This document shows, piece after piece, positions 1-9,123 of a stretch of DNA of 36,871 nt. Each line of letters opens with the position of its first letter. Within the stretch, counting starts at the first letter, position 1. The notes under the pieces were generated by a model, which saw nothing but the letters and a program-made list of their open reading frames with translations, was not told where the DNA came from and did no database searches. Origin of the DNA: an uncultured Acidimicrobiaceae bacterium (GTDB lineage: Bacteria; Actinomycetota; Acidimicrobiia; Acidimicrobiales; RAAP-2). The position numbers were made by a program, and so were the translations under genes. Where the stretch lies: assembly GCA_903873395.1 (NCBI GenBank), contig CAIQOJ010000001.1, forward strand, positions 1 through 36,871, written 5' to 3'.

Positions 1-369
1 ACCGTGGACCACCGATCGACCCGCCAAGGTGGGTCGACCCCGTCTGGTGACCAACCGACCCCTGCGGGCCGACTGGTCGCTACCGGCAATCACCAACTGA
101 CCATCCGAGAAACCCCAAGCAGCATCGAATGGTTCAGTGTCCGACCGAACTGCATCGGCGCGCCGCACCCGGCCTGCGGCAATTGGCTGGCTGCACCCCG
201 TTCGTTCCCCGCGCGCTGTTCTGCGCGTGCCGTTCTGCGCGTGCCGTTCTGCGCGTGCCGTTCCGGGCGCGCTAGTCCGGGCAGGCTGACGGTCGTGGTT
301 GCAGGCTCACGCCTGCTCCCTCACTCGTGGTGACTCAAGCCCACAACATCCTGAAAGCCACCGTGCCAA
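1..369. other. Gene-free left edge
   Basis: I see no convincing gene here. The only open frame (4-333, plus) is Arg/Pro/Ser-rich low-complexity translation of GC-rich DNA with no ribosome binding site or family resemblance. The stretch holds a 14-base tandem repeat (218-259) and the 3' flank of the glutamate decarboxylase gene. Confidence 0.7.
218..259. repeat. 14-bp tandem repeat, three exact copies
   Basis: The unit GTTCTGCGCGTGCC occurs three times head to tail at 218-231, 232-245 and 246-259, followed by a decaying partial copy (GTTCCGGGC). It lies about 110 bases downstream of the gadB stop codon. No function is evident; it resembles replication-slippage products. Confidence 0.9.
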
Positions 370-381
370 CTAGAGGTGGCT
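356..381 (-). terminator. Possible gadB terminator hairpin
   Basis: AGCCACC (356-362) pairs with GGTGGCT (375-381), giving a 7-bp stem with a 12-base loop that includes the gadB stop codon at 370-372. There is only a very short T run after it on the minus strand, so a terminator role is a weak inference. Confidence 0.3.
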
Positions 382-1770
382 GAATCCACCCGCTTCTTCC
401 TTAGACATGGGAACCGTCTGAGGATGGCGGGTGAAGTGAGCGATGGCCTCGGCCATGTCACGAAGCAGCAACTCGGCAAGGTCTCGACTGACTCCTTGGC
501 GAACCAGCACACGCTGGACATCGATGTGTGATGCATCACCGGTGAGCGGGTAGGCCGGAACCTGCCAGCCTTTGACCCGTAGGCGATCAGCCAGGTCATA
601 GAGGCTGTAGTTCGGATTCTCTCCTTCTCGAATGCGCCAGGTGACTGCTGGAATCCCCGTGGACGGGTCGGCCGAGCACAGCAGTTCGAACGGTCCAAGC
701 AGGGGCACCTGCTCGGCCAGATAGGCGCCGGTCTCGTAGCAGGCGCCGTGCACATCTCGATAACCGTCCCGGCCGAGGCGAATGAAGTTGTAGTACTGCG
801 CCACGATCTGGCCGGCCGGACGGGAGAAGTTGATCTGGAAGACCGGCATGTCACCACCGAGATAGCTCACATGAAAAACCAGGTCGTCAGGCAGGTCGTC
901 GGCATGTCGCCAGAGGACCCAGCCCGTGCCGAGCGGGGCGAGTCCGAACTTGTGGCCCGAAGTGGAGATCGACTTCACCCGGGGAAGTCGGAAGTCCCAG
1001 ACCACCTCAGGCGCACAGAACGGGGCCAGAAACGCCCCCGAGGCTCCGTCCACATGGATGTCAACGTCGAGGCCGGTGCGAGCTTCGAGGTCATCGAGGC
1101 CGGCGGCCAACTCGACCACCGACTCATAGGCACCCGTGTAGGTCACGCCAAAGGTGGGCACCACCATGATGGTGTTCTCGTCCACCCGGGCCAGCATGTC
1201 GTCGACACCCATGCCGTAGTGCCCGGGCCTCATCGGGACCTCTCGAATCTCCACATCCCAGTACCGGGCGAACTTGTGCCACACCACCTGCACCGGTCCA
1301 CACACCATGTTGGGGCGATCCGTCGACTTTCCTTCGGCCTGGCGCCGGGCTCGCCAGCGCCACTTGGCCGCCATACCCCCGAGCATGCAGGCCTCCGAGG
1401 AACCGATGGCCGAGCAGCCCACTGCGCCTCCACCCGAAGGTGCGTTCCATAGTTCAGCCAACATCTGCACGCATCGACGTTCGAGTTCGGCCGTCTGCGG
1501 GTACTCGTCTTTGTCGATCAGGTTCTTGTCGATGGACAGGTCCATCAGCCGGTGGATCTCGTCCTCCTCCCACGTCTGGCAGAAGGTGGCCAGGTTCTGG
1601 CGAGCGTTGCCATCGAGCATCAGCTCGTCGGCGATGGCCTGATAGGCGTCCGCTTTGCGCATCTCACCCGACGGGAAATGATCCGACGGCAGATGGGTTC
1701 GAAGATCGGTGCCTGCGAAGACCGAATCGAGATCGTTGTCTCCGTCGGGGCGGTGGGAATGGAGTGGCAC
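370..1770 (-). CDS. gadB: Glutamate decarboxylase (PLP-dependent)
   Basis: Converts L-glutamate to GABA plus CO2, consuming a cytoplasmic proton; in other bacteria it serves acid resistance or GABA metabolism. From the GTG at 1768-1770 the protein is 466 residues, the same length as E. coli GadB, and an AGGAGG (1777-1782) lies 6 bases upstream, so I prefer it to the upstream GTG at 1806. The PLP motif STSGHKFGLAP places the Schiff-base lysine at about residue 274, and HVDGASG holds the cofactor-pyridine aspartate at about 241. No glutamate/GABA antiporter gene is visible nearby, so coupling to acid export cannot be shown. The upstream region carries a perfect palindrome and 20-bp repeats, described separately. 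Confidence 0.95.
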   Translation of the reverse strand: MPLHSHRPDGDNDLDSVFAGTDLRTHLPSDHFPSGEMRKADAYQAIADELMLDGNARQNLATFCQTWEEDEIHRLMDLSIDKNLIDKDEYPQTAELERRCVQMLAELWNAPSGGGAVGCSAIGSSEACMLGGMAAKWRWRARRQAEGKSTDRPNMVCGPVQVVWHKFARYWDVEIREVPMRPGHYGMGVDDMLARVDENTIMVVPTFGVTYTGAYESVVELAAGLDDLEARTGLDVDIHVDGASGAFLAPFCAPEVVWDFRLPRVKSISTSGHKFGLAPLGTGWVLWRHADDLPDDLVFHVSYLGGDMPVFQINFSRPAGQIVAQYYNFIRLGRDGYRDVHGACYETGAYLAEQVPLLGPFELLCSADPSTGIPAVTWRIREGENPNYSLYDLADRLRVKGWQVPAYPLTGDASHIDVQRVLVRQGVSRDLAELLLRDMAEAIAHFTRHPQTVPMSKEEAGGFSHL

Positions 1771-1780
1771 GTGATCCTCC

Positions 1781-1860
1781 TGGCAGAGATTGACTTGATG
1801 AAACACAGACTGATCTGACGAAACACAGGCTGATCTGATGGAACAGGGGCTGATCTGACG
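1781..1860 (-). repeat. 20-bp direct repeats in the gadB leader
   Basis: Three contiguous 20-base units (1801-1820, 1821-1840, 1841-1860) share CTGATCTGA(C/T)G and a G/A-rich half such as GAAACACAGG. A fourth, degenerate unit at 1781-1800 runs into the ribosome binding site. On the gadB strand each reads roughly (C/A)(G/A)TCAGATCAGYCTGTGTTT. They sit between the ribosome binding site and a palindrome, so they would be in the 5' untranslated RNA if transcription starts near 1855. Confidence 0.85.
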
Positions 1861-1874
1861 AGACTAGGTCTCGT
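1858..1874 (-). promoter_or_regulatory. Perfect 7-3-7 palindrome overlapping a -10-like box
   Basis: ACGAGAC-TAG-GTCTCGT is an uninterrupted inverted repeat of 7 bases with a 3-base centre. On the minus strand it contains TAGTCT (1861-1866), which fits the actinobacterial -10 pattern TAnnnT. The arrangement looks like an operator overlapping a gadB promoter; this is inference from sequence shape only, and no good -35 was found. Confidence 0.45.
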
Positions 1875-1977
1875 GGTCCTCGTTCTGAATGATGGGGCTC
1901 TGCACTCTGGGGTTCGATGGTGCAGGTGGCCAAGGACTGCCGGTCCGAGTCATGCGCCCCATGATGCGCTCTCTGCG

Positions 1978-3369
1978 TCAGAGGCCGACGATGGCGTGCA
2001 CCTTGTTCAGGCGGATGGCCCGGGTGAGGGCCTCATAGTCCCGCTCGTTCTGATCGGCATAGGTTTTGGCGAAGCGGCACATGGCTTGGTCGAACTTGTC
2101 GCTCGTCCCCAGGTAGGCCGTCATGGCGATGGCATCTCCCGATCGGGCATGCGCCCGAGCAAGCGTCCACCCGCACATCTTGGCGTAGATGGACAGTGAC
2201 CTCGGGATCATGGTCTCGGGATCCGGCGAGAGCTTGGCATCCCAAAGCTGTCGGAAGTAGAAGTCCCGAGAAGAGCCATCAGGAGATGCCAGGGTCTCCC
2301 ATCCCAAGAAGATGTCACTTGCGCTCTGCATGAGGCGCTGACCGGCCACCACCCGATGACCCTGGTTGCTGTAGGCACTGGGCGCCAAGAAGGGTGCGAG
2401 CACGGAGCGTTCTGCCTCCTTGATCTGGAGCATCAGCGGGTCGCGCTCGTCACGCCCGATGAACAAAGCCACCCAGCACCGGGTGCCCACCGAGCCGACA
2501 CCCACGACCTTACGAGCAAGATCCACGAACTCATAGCGATCGAAGAGACGGCGTCGGTCACCGATGAGCGTCTTGCTATACCTGGCCAAGGCGCCGGCCA
2601 ATCGACCCGCCACGTCGTCCTGATCCTCGTCGGCGAAGACGTCGGCGGCCGGCACGAGCAAGGGTGGGTCGGCCACGAAGCGCAGTGTGCCGTCGACCCG
2701 CTCGGTGAGTTTGGTCAACGCCTTCAGGCTGTCCTTGCCCCGAGCCTTCTCGATGACCTTGGCCATCCCCGTCATGGCCTCCGGGCCGGCGTCAGCCCCC
2801 CACCGGGTCACCAGTTCGTTGACGTCGAGACGCTGATACCAAAGATCGAGGTTGCCCATGGCGGCGAACTCCTCCATCCCCTGGCGATAGCTGGCCGACA
2901 TGAACGCCACCAGTTCGCCACACCGCTCGGGAGAATCCCCTCGCGCACGTCCGGCAATTTCGAAGCTGGCGGCCAGACGTTTGACGTCCCACTCGAAGGG
3001 GCCGGGCAGGGTCTCGTCGAAGTCGTTGACGTCGAAAAGCATGTCCCGTTCGGGTGAGGCGAAGCCCCCGAAGTTGACGAGATGAGCATCACCGCACAGT
3101 TGGCAGTTCAGATGTGAATGAGGCTCACCGGCCAGGTCGGCAGCCATGACCGCGGCCGCCCCGCGAAAAAAGGCAAAGGGCGAAGCCGACATACGGCCAT
3201 AGCGGATCGGCACCAGCTCGGGCACCCGGGTGGTGGCCTGGAGGGCCAGGATGTCGAGCGGATCCGTCCGGTCGTCGGGAACAGACCATGCGCCGTGGCT
3301 GGACCGAGGAACCAGTTGGCGGGCTTGCCGTCCGTATGCGCTGCGTTCTTCGATGGTCAGTCTGGGCAT
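1978..3369 (-). CDS. DUF2252 family protein
   Basis: Uncharacterised bacterial family (DUF2252, COG4320 as I recognise it). The family blocks are intact: VPIRYGRMSASPFAFFRGAA, LCGDAHLVNFGGFASPER and FDVNDFDETLPGPFEWDVKRLA. The GDAH and ND/DE motifs resemble those of aminoglycoside phosphotransferase/kinase-like folds, so a phosphotransferase-like activity is often suspected but is not established. I chose the ATG at 3369 (463 residues; MPRLTIEERSAYG), since the family N-terminus starts here; a TTG at 3402 would add 11 residues and nearly touch the upstream lapA-like gene. Neither start has a strong ribosome binding site. It probably forms a two-gene unit with the membrane protein upstream. 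Confidence 0.85.
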   Translation of the reverse strand: MPRLTIEERSAYGRQARQLVPRSSHGAWSVPDDRTDPLDILALQATTRVPELVPIRYGRMSASPFAFFRGAAAVMAADLAGEPHSHLNCQLCGDAHLVNFGGFASPERDMLFDVNDFDETLPGPFEWDVKRLAASFEIAGRARGDSPERCGELVAFMSASYRQGMEEFAAMGNLDLWYQRLDVNELVTRWGADAGPEAMTGMAKVIEKARGKDSLKALTKLTERVDGTLRFVADPPLLVPAADVFADEDQDDVAGRLAGALARYSKTLIGDRRRLFDRYEFVDLARKVVGVGSVGTRCWVALFIGRDERDPLMLQIKEAERSVLAPFLAPSAYSNQGHRVVAGQRLMQSASDIFLGWETLASPDGSSRDFYFRQLWDAKLSPDPETMIPRSLSIYAKMCGWTLARAHARSGDAIAMTAYLGTSDKFDQAMCRFAKTYADQNERDYEALTRAIRLNKVHAIVGL

Positions 3370-3414
3370 CGGGCCATCATGGCATCCGGTGAGGCCCCAC
3401 AACAGAGGAAGAGG

Positions 3415-3711
3415 TCAGCGCCGCGCCTTGCGACGATGGCTGACCAAGATCATGAGTCGGTCCACAACGCCACCGAGCACCGCGGAGATCACGATCACCC
3501 AGATAAGGCTGACATTGGCCGAGAGGAACACGAAGCTGACCTTGACCGAATCCGAGTTGGCCACGGCGAAGGCAATCAGAAGAATCAGACCAATCGCTGC
3601 CACCACAAGACGGATGGTCTGAGCCGCATCGGAAGCCTTGGCTTTGGCTCCCGAGGAACCAGCAGCGTGGCCCTTTGCTTCTGGCTGGTCAGGCGATTGT
3701 GCCTGGGTCAT
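3415..3711 (-). CDS. LapA-like (DUF1049) small membrane protein
   Basis: A 98-residue protein. The N-terminal 30 residues are polar and low-complexity (Ala/Lys/Ser/Gln), then two hydrophobic helices at roughly residues 34-53 and 62-82, then a basic tail HRRKARR. The linking stretch FAVANSDSVKVSFVFLSANVS is the conserved core of the LapA/DUF1049 family (N-x-x-x-V-x-V-x-F). In E. coli LapA takes part in lipopolysaccharide regulation, but actinobacterial members lack that context and their role is unknown. The start at 3711 is fixed by AAGGAG five bases upstream, rather than the longer frame from 3741. Confidence 0.8.
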   Translation of the reverse strand: MTQAQSPDQPEAKGHAAGSSGAKAKASDAAQTIRLVVAAIGLILLIAFAVANSDSVKVSFVFLSANVSLIWVIVISAVLGGVVDRLMILVSHRRKARR

Positions 3712-3757
3712 CAGTTCTCCTTGGGTCACGGAGCGCTGCACGTTGCGCCATTTTCGA

Positions 3758-3763
3758 ACTCTA
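3758..3763 (-). promoter_or_regulatory. Candidate -10 box of the LapA-like gene
   Basis: TAGAGT on the minus strand matches TAnnnT and would give a start of transcription near 3750 and a leader of about 40 bases carrying the AAGGAG site. The octamer AGAGTTCG is directly repeated around it. No convincing -35 is seen. Confidence 0.3.
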
Positions 3764-3871
3764 CCGGCGAACTCTCAGGTGCCCACGGACACAGGTCTCG
3801 GGACCAGCCAACTTGGGCCAGTGGCCACTCGGGTGGAATCCCTGACTAACTCCCCAGTGGTTCCGGCGGGG

Positions 3872-5539
3872 TCAGCCCCCGACGATGAGCAGTGTGGCTT
3901 GCTGGGCGAAGTCGAGGAGAGGACCCGGAATGATGCCGAAGACCACGGTCACGGCTACGCACAGGCCAATAGCTGTGGCCGTGAGCGGTGGCACGGGCTG
4001 GATACCTCGTTCGATCACGTCGGCCTCCGGCGGGGCATCGGTCAGGACCTCAAGGCTGGCAATGCCGTCACCCGACGATGCATCGGGTGACGGGATGGGC
4101 ACCGGCTGGCTGGCGTCTTGCTGGCTGGCATCTTCCGAGGTGGGCACGGCTCCTGACCGGCCGACAGGCGAGAACATGGTGACGGCCACCCGGAGGTAGA
4201 AGAAGGCGGCCACCGCCGCCGTGGCCATGGCCACCGTGGCCAAGACGTAGCTCTGCGTCGATTCGGCCGCCTCGATGACGCCCAACTTGGCCAAGAACCC
4301 CGTGGTGAACGGGGCGCCCGCTTGGCCGAGGAGCAGCACACCAAAGGCCAGAGCCAGCAGCGGCTGGCGTTGGGCCAAGCCCCGGTAGTCGCTGATATCT
4401 GTTGCGCTGTCGCCTGGTCCCGCCACCACCGAGATGACAGCGAACGAACCCAACGACAAGAAGAGATAGGCGAAGAGGTAGTACAGCGAGGCAGCCACGC
4501 CCCGGGCCGAACAGACCTCGACACCCAACAAGATGAAGCCGACGTGGTTGATCGACGAGTACGCCATCATCCGCTTGAGATCACGCTGGTTGAGGGCGAC
4601 CACGGCACCGAGGATCAGGCTGAGCACGGCCAAGACCCAGATGATGGGCTGCCAGTCGGCCCGGGCGGTGGGGAACGACGTCACAAAGACGCGCAGCAGG
4701 GCAGCAAAGGCACCGGCCTTGGCCACCGATGCCATGAACCCGGCGATGGGTGAAGGAGCGCCTTGATAGACGTCAGGCGACCACATGTGGAATGGCACGG
4801 CTGCCACCTTGAAGCCGAAGCCAACCAGCAAGAAGGCCAGGCCACCGAGGAGTACGCCGTTCGATGCCACCACGTTGAGAGCCAAGTAGTCGGCAATCTT
4901 GGGAAGGTTGGTCGTCCCGGTGGCGCCATAGGTCAGGGCGATGCCGAAGAGGAACACGGCTGACGAGAAGCTACCCAGCACGAAGTACTTGAGCGCTGCC
5001 TCTCCCGACTCGGCCCGCTTGTGATTGAAGGCAGCCAGCACGTAGAGCGCGATGGACAGGATCTCGAGACCGAGGAAGACAACGATGAGGTCGTTTGCCG
5101 CTCCCATCATCATGGCGCCCGATGCCGACACCATGGCCAGTACGTGATACTCGGGTCCCTCGATGTTCTCCCGCGTCAGATAGCCGTCGCCGATCAGGGC
5201 ACTGAGCAGAACGGCGATCGACACGACGATCTGGATGAAGACGTCGAACCCATCGAAAGCGATCGCCCCGGCGATGGTGACCGACGGACCGTGGTTGGCC
5301 ACCTGGTGCCACTGGACCAGTGCAGCACCCAGTGCGGCGATGGCGACCGTGGCCGCCACCACGGTGCCGACGCGGACGCCGACCATCTTCTTGGTCAGCG
5401 ACGAACCCAGCATCAACACCAAGGCACCGCCCAGCATGATCACCATGGGCAGGATGCTCAGATAGTCAATGTGAGGCACGTGGATCGTCGGGGCCGTCGA
5501 TGCTGCCGTCATCAAGGTGGTCATCAGCGAGGTGGTCAC
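3872..5539 (-). CDS. nuoN: NADH-quinone oxidoreductase subunit N
   Basis: Membrane-arm, antiporter-like proton-pumping subunit of complex I. The 555-residue protein is almost entirely hydrophobic helices, with the family blocks YFVLGSFSSAVFLFGIAL, PFHMWSPDVYQGAPSPIAGFMASVAKAGAFA and MMAYSSINHVGFILLG. The lysine in SVAKAG is the conserved mid-membrane lysine of this family. A Ser/Asp/Gln-rich insertion near residues 465-510 separates the last helices. The start is a GTG at 5537-5539 in a GTGA overlap with the nuoM stop, preceded by GGAGGAGGTC, so translation is probably coupled to nuoM. It is the last gene of the operon. Confidence 0.96.
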   Translation of the reverse strand: MTTSLMTTLMTAASTAPTIHVPHIDYLSILPMVIMLGGALVLMLGSSLTKKMVGVRVGTVVAATVAIAALGAALVQWHQVANHGPSVTIAGAIAFDGFDVFIQIVVSIAVLLSALIGDGYLTRENIEGPEYHVLAMVSASGAMMMGAANDLIVVFLGLEILSIALYVLAAFNHKRAESGEAALKYFVLGSFSSAVFLFGIALTYGATGTTNLPKIADYLALNVVASNGVLLGGLAFLLVGFGFKVAAVPFHMWSPDVYQGAPSPIAGFMASVAKAGAFAALLRVFVTSFPTARADWQPIIWVLAVLSLILGAVVALNQRDLKRMMAYSSINHVGFILLGVEVCSARGVAASLYYLFAYLFLSLGSFAVISVVAGPGDSATDISDYRGLAQRQPLLALAFGVLLLGQAGAPFTTGFLAKLGVIEAAESTQSYVLATVAMATAAVAAFFYLRVAVTMFSPVGRSGAVPTSEDASQQDASQPVPIPSPDASSGDGIASLEVLTDAPPEADVIERGIQPVPPLTATAIGLCVAVTVVFGIIPGPLLDFAQQATLLIVGG

Positions 5540-7191
5540 CGACCTCCTCCAGGGATGCGATGCGATGCGCCAACGGCCGATGAGGCTGAACTGTTCCTGG
5601 CTTCCGCCCTGGCCAGAGCCGTCGCCGGCGTCGTGGCTGCCGCCGTGGCTGCCTCATCGGCGGCCTGGGCCCGCCGCAACTCGGCTGACAACGGGGTGCG
5701 GGTGACGGTGTCCACGCGCACCACGACGCGGTTGACCGAAGGGGTGATCCGATCGAGGACCGGCTTGGGGAAGATCCCTAGGGCGACGATGAGGACGATG
5801 ATCGGGGCGACAACAAGACGCTCGGGCCACCGCAGGTCCGGGGTCGATGCCACATCTTCTTCGGTGGGCTCGCCATGGAACACCTGCTGATAGGCCCACA
5901 GCAGATACACCGCGGCAGCGATCACTCCGGCCGTGGCCGCCACCGCCCACCAGCGGTGCGCCACGAAGGTCCCGAGCAGGATCAGGAACTCCCCCACAAA
6001 CCCGTTGAGCCCCGGCACGCCGATGGACGCCAGCATGGCCACGGTGAAACAGCCGGCCAGCACGGGCGCGGACCATTGGAGTCCCTTGAGCGAACTGGTC
6101 TGCCAGGTCGCTCTGCGTCGATAGACCCATCCGACGAGAAGGAAGAGTGCGGTGCTGATCAAGCCGTGGTTGGCCATCTGGAGCACGCCGCCCGCCAAGC
6201 CCTGAGGGTTGAGGGCAAAGGTGCCGAGCACGACGAAACCCATCGAGGCGAGCGAGGAGTAGGCCAGCAAGACCTTGAGGTTCTTCTGGACTCCCGCCAC
6301 CATCGCCCCATAGACGATGCCGATCACGGCCAACGTCAACAACACCGGAGCCATGGTGCGGCTGGCCTGGGGGAACAAGTTGAGGTCGAATCGGATGATC
6401 CCGTAGGTGCCGATCTTGGCCATGATGCCGATCATCAAGATGGCCACGGCCACCGGTGAGTCCGAGTGGGTGTTGGGCAGCCACGTGTGGAACGGGAAGA
6501 TGGGTGCCTTGATGGCAAAGGCGATCGTGAAGGCGCAGAAGAGGAGAACACCTTCGGTTCCCGAGACGTGGGTGTGCATCAGTTGCTGGAGGTCAAAGGT
6601 CAAGACCCCGGTCTGGCCCCGGTGGATGAAGGCGATGGCCACGATGCCGACGAGCAGGAACGCCGAGCCGGCGAACGTGTAGACGAAGAACTTGATAGCT
6701 GCGTAGCCACGCTGGGCGAAGCCCCATCCCCCGATCAGGAAGTAGGTGGGGACCAGGGTGAGTTCGAAGAAGAGGAAGAAGAGGATCAGGTCGAGCGAGA
6801 CGAAACTCCCCATGCACCCGGCCTCGAGGAGCAGCAGCCACGCGATGAACCCCTTCGAGTCTCTACGTACTCGAGCGCCCAGCATGGCCAGCGGGAACAG
6901 CACGGCGGTCAGCAGCACCAAGAAGAGTGAGATCCCGTCGATGCCCACCGCCCATTGGATGCCCAGATCAGACGCCCAGGTATGGGTGCTCACCATCTGG
7001 TAGCCACCCACACCACTGTTGAAGGAGACGGCCTCAGCTGCAGCTACACCGAGCGTGATGACGGCGACGGCCACACCGAGCGCTTCGTGGAACCACGGGA
7101 CAACCTTCTCCCTCGGCATGAGGGCAACGACACCTGCCCCTACAGCGGGCACGGCGATCAAGACGGCCAGATACGGAAAGGTCGCCGTCAT
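5536..7191 (-). CDS. nuoM: NADH-quinone oxidoreductase subunit M
   Basis: Membrane-arm proton-channel subunit of complex I, 551 residues from the ATG at 7191. Family signatures include WLLLLEAGCMGSFVSLDLILFFLFFELTLVPTYFLIGGWG (with the pumping glutamate in the FFELTL block), PFHTWLPNTHSDSPVAVAILMIGIMAKIGTYG and LLAYSSLASMGFVVLG. The frame stays open upstream to 7617, but those 142 residues are Arg/Pro-rich and lie inside nuoL, so I reject that extension. The start overlaps the nuoL stop as TGATG. A charged, Ala-rich C-terminal tail of about 50 residues follows the last helix. Confidence 0.96.
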   Translation of the reverse strand: MTATFPYLAVLIAVPAVGAGVVALMPREKVVPWFHEALGVAVAVITLGVAAAEAVSFNSGVGGYQMVSTHTWASDLGIQWAVGIDGISLFLVLLTAVLFPLAMLGARVRRDSKGFIAWLLLLEAGCMGSFVSLDLILFFLFFELTLVPTYFLIGGWGFAQRGYAAIKFFVYTFAGSAFLLVGIVAIAFIHRGQTGVLTFDLQQLMHTHVSGTEGVLLFCAFTIAFAIKAPIFPFHTWLPNTHSDSPVAVAILMIGIMAKIGTYGIIRFDLNLFPQASRTMAPVLLTLAVIGIVYGAMVAGVQKNLKVLLAYSSLASMGFVVLGTFALNPQGLAGGVLQMANHGLISTALFLLVGWVYRRRATWQTSSLKGLQWSAPVLAGCFTVAMLASIGVPGLNGFVGEFLILLGTFVAHRWWAVAATAGVIAAAVYLLWAYQQVFHGEPTEEDVASTPDLRWPERLVVAPIIVLIVALGIFPKPVLDRITPSVNRVVVRVDTVTRTPLSAELRRAQAADEAATAAATTPATALARAEARNSSASSAVGASHRIPGGGR

Positions 7192-9116
7192 CAGCCCCAC
7201 CACAGTCGGGTCAGCATGAAGAGGAGGATCACCACAGTGCCGAAGGTGATGCCCAGCACGTAGTTGCGCACGTAGCCGGTCTGGGTCTTGCGAAGAAGCG
7301 AACCCGTGCCATGGACGGCTCCAGCCACCCCCAGAACGGCACCGTCGATCACCTTGGGATCGAGCGTGTTGGCGAAGAAGCCGGCCAGGCGAGTCGCCGG
7401 GCGGCCGATGAGCGCGTCGTAGACCTCGTTGATGTACCACGACCGGAGCAGGAACGACTTCTCCAGAGCAGGTCGGTAGGCCCGCGTCATCCACAGGCGC
7501 AGGCCGATGATCACAAAGACGATGGCCACCGCAGCATCGATCAGGGCCAGGATCAGCGTGGTCGAGGACGACAGGTGGCTCTCGAAGAGCGTGGTCCCAA
7601 AGACGGGATCGATCCACCGAGCCAACGAGAATCGACTACCCGAGAGGGCCAGCACGCCCGCCAACGCAGCGCCTATGGCCAGGATCCACAGAGGGATGGT
7701 CATGATCCACGGTGATTCGTGTGGTTCAGCGATGACTCCTTCAGCATGACGGGTATGCATCGGGTCGAGGTCCGGCTGTTCGTCGGCCTCTCGCCAGCGG
7801 TCGTTGCCGAAGAAGGCCAATCCGGTGAGGCGGCTCATGTAGTAGGCGGTGAGGCAGGCAGTGATGATCCCGACCACCCACAACGCAGGGTGGGCAGCCC
7901 ACGTGTTGTCCAAGATGTCGCCCTTGGCCCAGTAGCCCGAGAGCGGTGGCACGGCGGCCAGGCAAAGCCAACCGATGGCGAAGGTGATGAAGGTGATGGG
8001 CATGTAGGCCCGGAGGTTGCCCATCCGCTTGAGGTCCTGTTCGTCGTGCAGGCCGTGGATGACCGAGCCCGCACCCAAGAAGAGCAGTCCCTTGAAGAAC
8101 GCGTGGGCCACCATCAAGAAGATGGCGGCGGTGTAGGCACCGCACCCGATGGCCAAGAACATGTAGCCCAGCTGCGAGATGGTCGAGTAGGCGAGCACCT
8201 TCTTGATGTCCTGTTGGGCGCAGGCGATGGTGGCGGCCACGAATGCCGTCAGCGCACCCACGATGGCCACCGTCAGCGAGGCCGCGTGCGAGGCGTGGAG
8301 CAGCGGACTGACTCGACACAGCAGGTAGACACCGGCCGTCACCATGGTGGCGGCGTGGATGAGAGCCGACACCGGCGTCGGACCCTCCATGGCGTCAGCC
8401 AGCCACGGGAAGAGGGGCAACTGTGCCGACTTGCCCATGACCCCCACCAAGAGGAGCAGGCAGATGGCCGTCACGGTCGAAGGGGGAATCTGGCCAAGCC
8501 GGGCGAAGACCGTCTGATATTCGACGGAGTGGACGCTCTGCCAGGTGACCAGGATGGCCAAGAGGAAGCCGGCATCGCCGATGCGGTTGTAGACGAAGGC
8601 CTTCTTGCCGGCACTCGCTGCAGCCTCGCGGGTGAACCAGAAGGCAATCAGCCAGTAGGAGCAGGTCCCGACACCCTCCCATCCGACGAAGGTCACCGCC
8701 ATGTTGGCGCCAAGCACCAGGATCAGCATGGAGGCCACAAAGAGATTCAGGTAGAGGAAGAACTTGGAGAAGTCCCGATCGCCGCGCATGTAGCCGATCG
8801 AATACAGGTGGATCAGCGAACTGATGCCGGTGACGAAGAGGACCATGGTCATCGACAGCGGATCGACATAGAGGTCGGCATGCACCTGCAGTCGGTCCAC
8901 GGGGACCCATGTCCATAGGTTCTGGCTGTAGGAGCGCACCGGGGCCTGCACCGTCAACAGGTCGAGGTAGACGCCCACGGCCACGGCGAACGAAGCGGAG
9001 CAGAACGCCGTCGCCACCCAACCAGCCACCGGGTCGCCGAGTCGGCGGCCCACGGCCACCTGGAGGGCGAACCCGATCAGCGGCAGGGCGATGATGAGCC
9101 ACGTCACGTGGAGCAC
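7191..9116 (-). CDS. nuoL: NADH-quinone oxidoreductase subunit L
   Basis: Largest membrane subunit and distal proton channel of complex I, 641 residues. Conserved blocks: VGWEGVGTCSYWLIAFWFTREAAASAGKKAFVYNRIGDAGF, LPLFPWLADAMEGPTPVSALIHAATMVTAGVYLLCR and KKVLAYSTISQLGYMFLAIGCG. The C-terminal region (about 520-641) matches the lateral helix and final anchor of NuoL. The start is a GTG at 9114-9116, 7 bases after the nuoK stop; an in-frame GTG three codons later is an alternative. Confidence 0.96.
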   Translation of the reverse strand: MLHVTWLIIALPLIGFALQVAVGRRLGDPVAGWVATAFCSASFAVAVGVYLDLLTVQAPVRSYSQNLWTWVPVDRLQVHADLYVDPLSMTMVLFVTGISSLIHLYSIGYMRGDRDFSKFFLYLNLFVASMLILVLGANMAVTFVGWEGVGTCSYWLIAFWFTREAAASAGKKAFVYNRIGDAGFLLAILVTWQSVHSVEYQTVFARLGQIPPSTVTAICLLLLVGVMGKSAQLPLFPWLADAMEGPTPVSALIHAATMVTAGVYLLCRVSPLLHASHAASLTVAIVGALTAFVAATIACAQQDIKKVLAYSTISQLGYMFLAIGCGAYTAAIFLMVAHAFFKGLLFLGAGSVIHGLHDEQDLKRMGNLRAYMPITFITFAIGWLCLAAVPPLSGYWAKGDILDNTWAAHPALWVVGIITACLTAYYMSRLTGLAFFGNDRWREADEQPDLDPMHTRHAEGVIAEPHESPWIMTIPLWILAIGAALAGVLALSGSRFSLARWIDPVFGTTLFESHLSSSTTLILALIDAAVAIVFVIIGLRLWMTRAYRPALEKSFLLRSWYINEVYDALIGRPATRLAGFFANTLDPKVIDGAVLGVAGAVHGTGSLLRKTQTGYVRNYVLGITFGTVVILLFMLTRLWWG

Positions 9117-9123
9117 GGTCCGA

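Noticed and set aside
7192-7617. Upstream extension of nuoM by 142 codons
   Set aside because: It lies wholly within nuoL and reads as Arg/Pro/Asp-rich shadow; the hydrophobic start MTATFPYLAVLIAVP with a TGATG overlap fits the family.
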